This document shows, one piece after another, positions 13,570 through 15,289 of a stretch of 15,289 bases of DNA. This DNA is from Planctomycetota bacterium. GTDB lineage: Bacteria; Planctomycetota; Phycisphaerae; Sedimentisphaerales; Anaerohalosphaeraceae. The stretch lies in assembly GCA_003644215.1 (NCBI GenBank), contig QNBU01000004.1:1-15289 (forward strand), read 5' to 3'. The position numbers and the translations under genes are program-made. The number at the start of each line of letters is the position of its first letter. Position 1 is the first letter of the stretch. The notes under the pieces were generated by a model. That model saw only the letters and a program-made list of their open reading frames with translations. It was not told the origin of the DNA and did not search any database.

Positions 13570-14172
13570 ATGGAAGCATTGACCCAAACAGATGGATTAG
13601 TAGTACAGCAAAAAAAAGAATGGGGTGAGATCCTCACTGGTTTTGAAACCAAAAACAAATATGCCATTTACAATACGGCCGGCGACTCACTCTATTACGC
13701 CGCGGAAGTCGGGGGCAATATCCTGCTTCGCTTGTTCCTCAAGGCCTGGCGACCGTTCGAAATTGCCGTCGTCAAGCCCGACAATCAAATAGCGTTGCAC
13801 CTGAAAAGCCCTTTCCGCTTTTATTTCCGCGAAATCGCCGTGCATGACGCATCCGGCCAGTTGCTCGGCAGCATCCAACGGCGGTTTTCCATTCTCCGGC
13901 GGAAATACACCGTCTACGATAGCCAGGGTCAGGAAATCTGTGAATTGTTCGGGCCGATCCTGCATCCTTGGACTTTTGAGATTCGCGAGAACGGGGAAAT
14001 TTTTGGAAAAATCACGAAAAAATGGTCCGGCCTGCTCAAAGAGGGTTTCACTGATGCAGATAACTTCGGCGTAACTTTTCCGGTGGACTGGCCCAAAGAG
14101 ATCAAAGCCATTTTGTTTGGCGGCGTCTTTCTGATTGATTTCGTTCACTTTGAAAACAAAAACAACAATTAA
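13570..14172 (+). CDS. Scramblase-family protein (LURP-one/tubby-like fold)
   Basis: A 200-residue protein with the repeated beta-strand pattern of the phospholipid scramblase family: QKKEWGEILTGFETKNKYAIYN, GDSLYYAAEV, FKAWRPFEI-like LKAWRPFEIAVV, a second half DASGQLLGSIQRRFSILRRKYTVYD and GQEICELFGPILHPWTFEI, GKITKKWSGLLKEGFTDADNFGV, and a hydrophobic C-terminal helix (KAILFGGVFLIDFVHF). Eukaryotic members bind membranes through that last helix; bacterial members are not well studied, and scrambling activity is not shown by sequence. The start at 13570 is fixed by a perfect AAGGAGGT 4 bp upstream; the ATG codons at 13546 and 13549 precede this site and are unlikely. It is 20 bp ahead of the phosphatidyltransferase gene. 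Confidence 0.82.
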   Translation: MEALTQTDGLVVQQKKEWGEILTGFETKNKYAIYNTAGDSLYYAAEVGGNILLRLFLKAWRPFEIAVVKPDNQIALHLKSPFRFYFREIAVHDASGQLLGSIQRRFSILRRKYTVYDSQGQEICELFGPILHPWTFEIRENGEIFGKITKKWSGLLKEGFTDADNFGVTFPVDWPKEIKAILFGGVFLIDFVHFENKNNN

Positions 14173-14192
14173 CCATCGCAGGGAATACGACC

Positions 14193-14885
14193 ATGGCAGA
14201 AGTAGGAACGGGTTGCGACAAAAAAGCACCGATGAAGACCTTGTTATCGGCACCGGAAAAACGATTTATCCTGTGGCTGGCGCCGAAGTTTCCGATGTGG
14301 GTTAGCTCGTGGCAGTTGACGATGATGACGGTGTTGTGGTCGTTCGGGGTCATCGGTTTTGGGATGCTCGCGGGCCAAACGGGCAACCTGCACTGGCTGT
14401 GGGCCTCATCGCTGATGATCTTTTTGCAATGGTTTACCGACTGTTTCGACGGGGCGATTGGCCGCCATCGCAATGAAGGGCTTATCAAGTGGGGCTTTTA
14501 CATGGACCATTTTCTCGACTTCGTGTTCATGTGTTCGGTCTTTATCGGCTGGTCGTTTTTGTTTGACGGCATCCATAACAAGCTGATGTGGTTTATGTCG
14601 CTGGGGATGGGCTGCCTGATGGTCAACGCCTTTCTGGCCTTCGGCGCGACGAATCAGTTCAAGATCACCTATCTGGCCACCGGCCCGACCGAGATGCGGC
14701 TGTATTTTATGCTCATCAACGCCGCGATCACACTCTTTGGCATCGGCTGGCTCGAAAAATCGCTTGCCTATATCTTTTGTGCATTCTGGCTGGGGATTGT
14801 AATCGTCATCTACCGCACCCAAAAACGCATCTACGCCTTGGACATGGAAATCAAACGAGCGGGAAAGACCGAATCGCATGGATAA
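14193..14885 (+). CDS. CDP-alcohol phosphatidyltransferase family protein
   Basis: An integral membrane enzyme expected to join a CDP-linked lipid to an alcohol. The 230-residue protein has about six membrane helices and the family motif D83-x2-D86-G87-x2-G90-R91-x9-G101-x3-D105-x3-D109, whose aspartates bind the metal ions and substrate. The usual A-R pair is G-R here, a variation seen in related groups. The alcohol (glycerol-phosphate, inositol, serine, choline or another) cannot be told from sequence alone; the long loop at 168-178 (YLATGPTEMRL) may help decide. It follows the scramblase gene by 20 bp and precedes the Lnt-like gene by 81 bp; that gap has a tandem TTGGGTTTG-type pair. Confidence 0.85.
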   Translation: MAEVGTGCDKKAPMKTLLSAPEKRFILWLAPKFPMWVSSWQLTMMTVLWSFGVIGFGMLAGQTGNLHWLWASSLMIFLQWFTDCFDGAIGRHRNEGLIKWGFYMDHFLDFVFMCSVFIGWSFLFDGIHNKLMWFMSLGMGCLMVNAFLAFGATNQFKITYLATGPTEMRLYFMLINAAITLFGIGWLEKSLAYIFCAFWLGIVIVIYRTQKRIYALDMEIKRAGKTESHG

Positions 14886-14966
14886 AATTGGGTTTGAATT
14901 GGGTTTGTTTTTCTTGCGATGGGCATTGGCGGTAGAAGTCTAAGGGAAAAAGAAAAGGGGCTTCGA

Positions 14967-15289
14967 ATGCGAAATTCATTGCATCGATATCGTTTGGCTG
15001 GGGTTGCGGGCGGCCTGCTGCTGGGAGCGGGGCAGTTTTTGGGTTATTTGTGTGTTTTTCAGCTTATCGCGCTGCTGCCGCTGATGGTTTTTGCTCTTCG
15101 GGATAAGCGGCCGCGATGGGCGGCGCTGGCTGGGCTGTATATGGGGATTGCCTATACGATTCCGCAGATGGTCTATCTGCGGATGCCGGTTCCGGTTACG
15201 GTGATCCTGCTGGTCTGGATGACCATTCATTTGATGCTGCTGTGTATGGCAATCGCGTACTTTCTGCCCCGTCATGTAATCCTTGGGCC
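14967..15289 (+). CDS. Membrane protein resembling the N-terminal domain of apolipoprotein N-acyltransferase (Lnt), partial
   Basis: The visible 107 residues are cut by the window edge. They start MRNSLHRYRLAGVAGGLLLGAGQ and contain GYLCVFQLIALLPLMVFALRD and RWAALAGLYMGIAYTIPQMVYL, then a third helix (VTVILLVWMTIHLMLLCMAI). This resembles the Lnt start (short helix, 'PLM-x-AL' turn, 'G-x-x-x-G-x-x-Y' helix), which would fit the lipid context, since Lnt adds the third acyl chain to lipoproteins. The nitrilase-like catalytic domain is outside, so the name is tentative. AAAGGGG lies 6 bp before this ATG; another in-frame ATG at 14919 lacks a ribosome site. Confidence 0.55.
   Translation, partial: MRNSLHRYRLAGVAGGLLLGAGQFLGYLCVFQLIALLPLMVFALRDKRPRWAALAGLYMGIAYTIPQMVYLRMPVPVTVILLVWMTIHLMLLCMAIAYFLPRHVILG

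Noticed and set aside
13687..14253. 188-codon open frame opposite the scramblase gene
   Set aside because: It mirrors a well supported coding gene with a perfect Shine-Dalgarno sequence and shows no domain of its own.

Overview
The window looks like a stretch of Planctomycetota chromosome, most likely of the Phycisphaerae/Sedimentisphaerales type. This is inferred from three things: dockerin-like modules of the D-x-N/D-x-D...DFA-x-LA-x-W kind on a secreted protein, a high load of short palindromic repeats (one type read in frame inside a gene), and a Gram-negative envelope gene set. No rRNA or tRNA gene was seen. Both ends are cut inside genes: cysN on the left and an Lnt-like membrane protein on the right.

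Left part (1-2973, minus strand): a sulfate assimilation operon in the order Rrf2 regulator, DUF2061 membrane protein, cysH, cysD, cysN. A sigma70-like promoter lies ahead of the regulator. The enzymes activate sulfate to APS and reduce it to sulfite. Middle left (2974-5103, plus strand): a divergent region with a palindrome and a hairpin, then an MgtC/SapB membrane protein and a cardiolipin synthase.

Centre (5104-8612): on the minus strand, a 55-residue ribosomal protein bTHX gene, a hairpin, then carboxynorspermidine decarboxylase (nspC), which carries two REP-like elements translated in frame. On the plus strand, cmoA and cmoB (tRNA wobble uridine cmo5U synthesis) are separated by a repeat-filled gap. 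Next (8702-10072) come a secreted cyclophilin with dockerin-like modules at both ends and an abutting DUF1294 membrane protein.

Right part (10154-15289, plus strand): a lipid and envelope cluster starting at a good promoter: MlaE-type permease, MlaF-type ATPase, DUF2860 outer-membrane barrel, scramblase-family protein, CDP-alcohol phosphatidyltransferase, and the start of an Lnt-like protein. No MlaD, MlaC or MlaB gene is seen. A 485-bp cassette holding a GxxExxY-family PD-(D/E)XK protein, bounded by inverted arrays of 9-bp repeats, sits between permease and ATPase. With cls upstream, the window is rich in phospholipid synthesis and transport genes.

The strongest candidates for something new are the GxxExxY cassette, the in-frame repeats in nspC, and the Mla-like pair with a DUF2860 barrel where MlaD would be expected.
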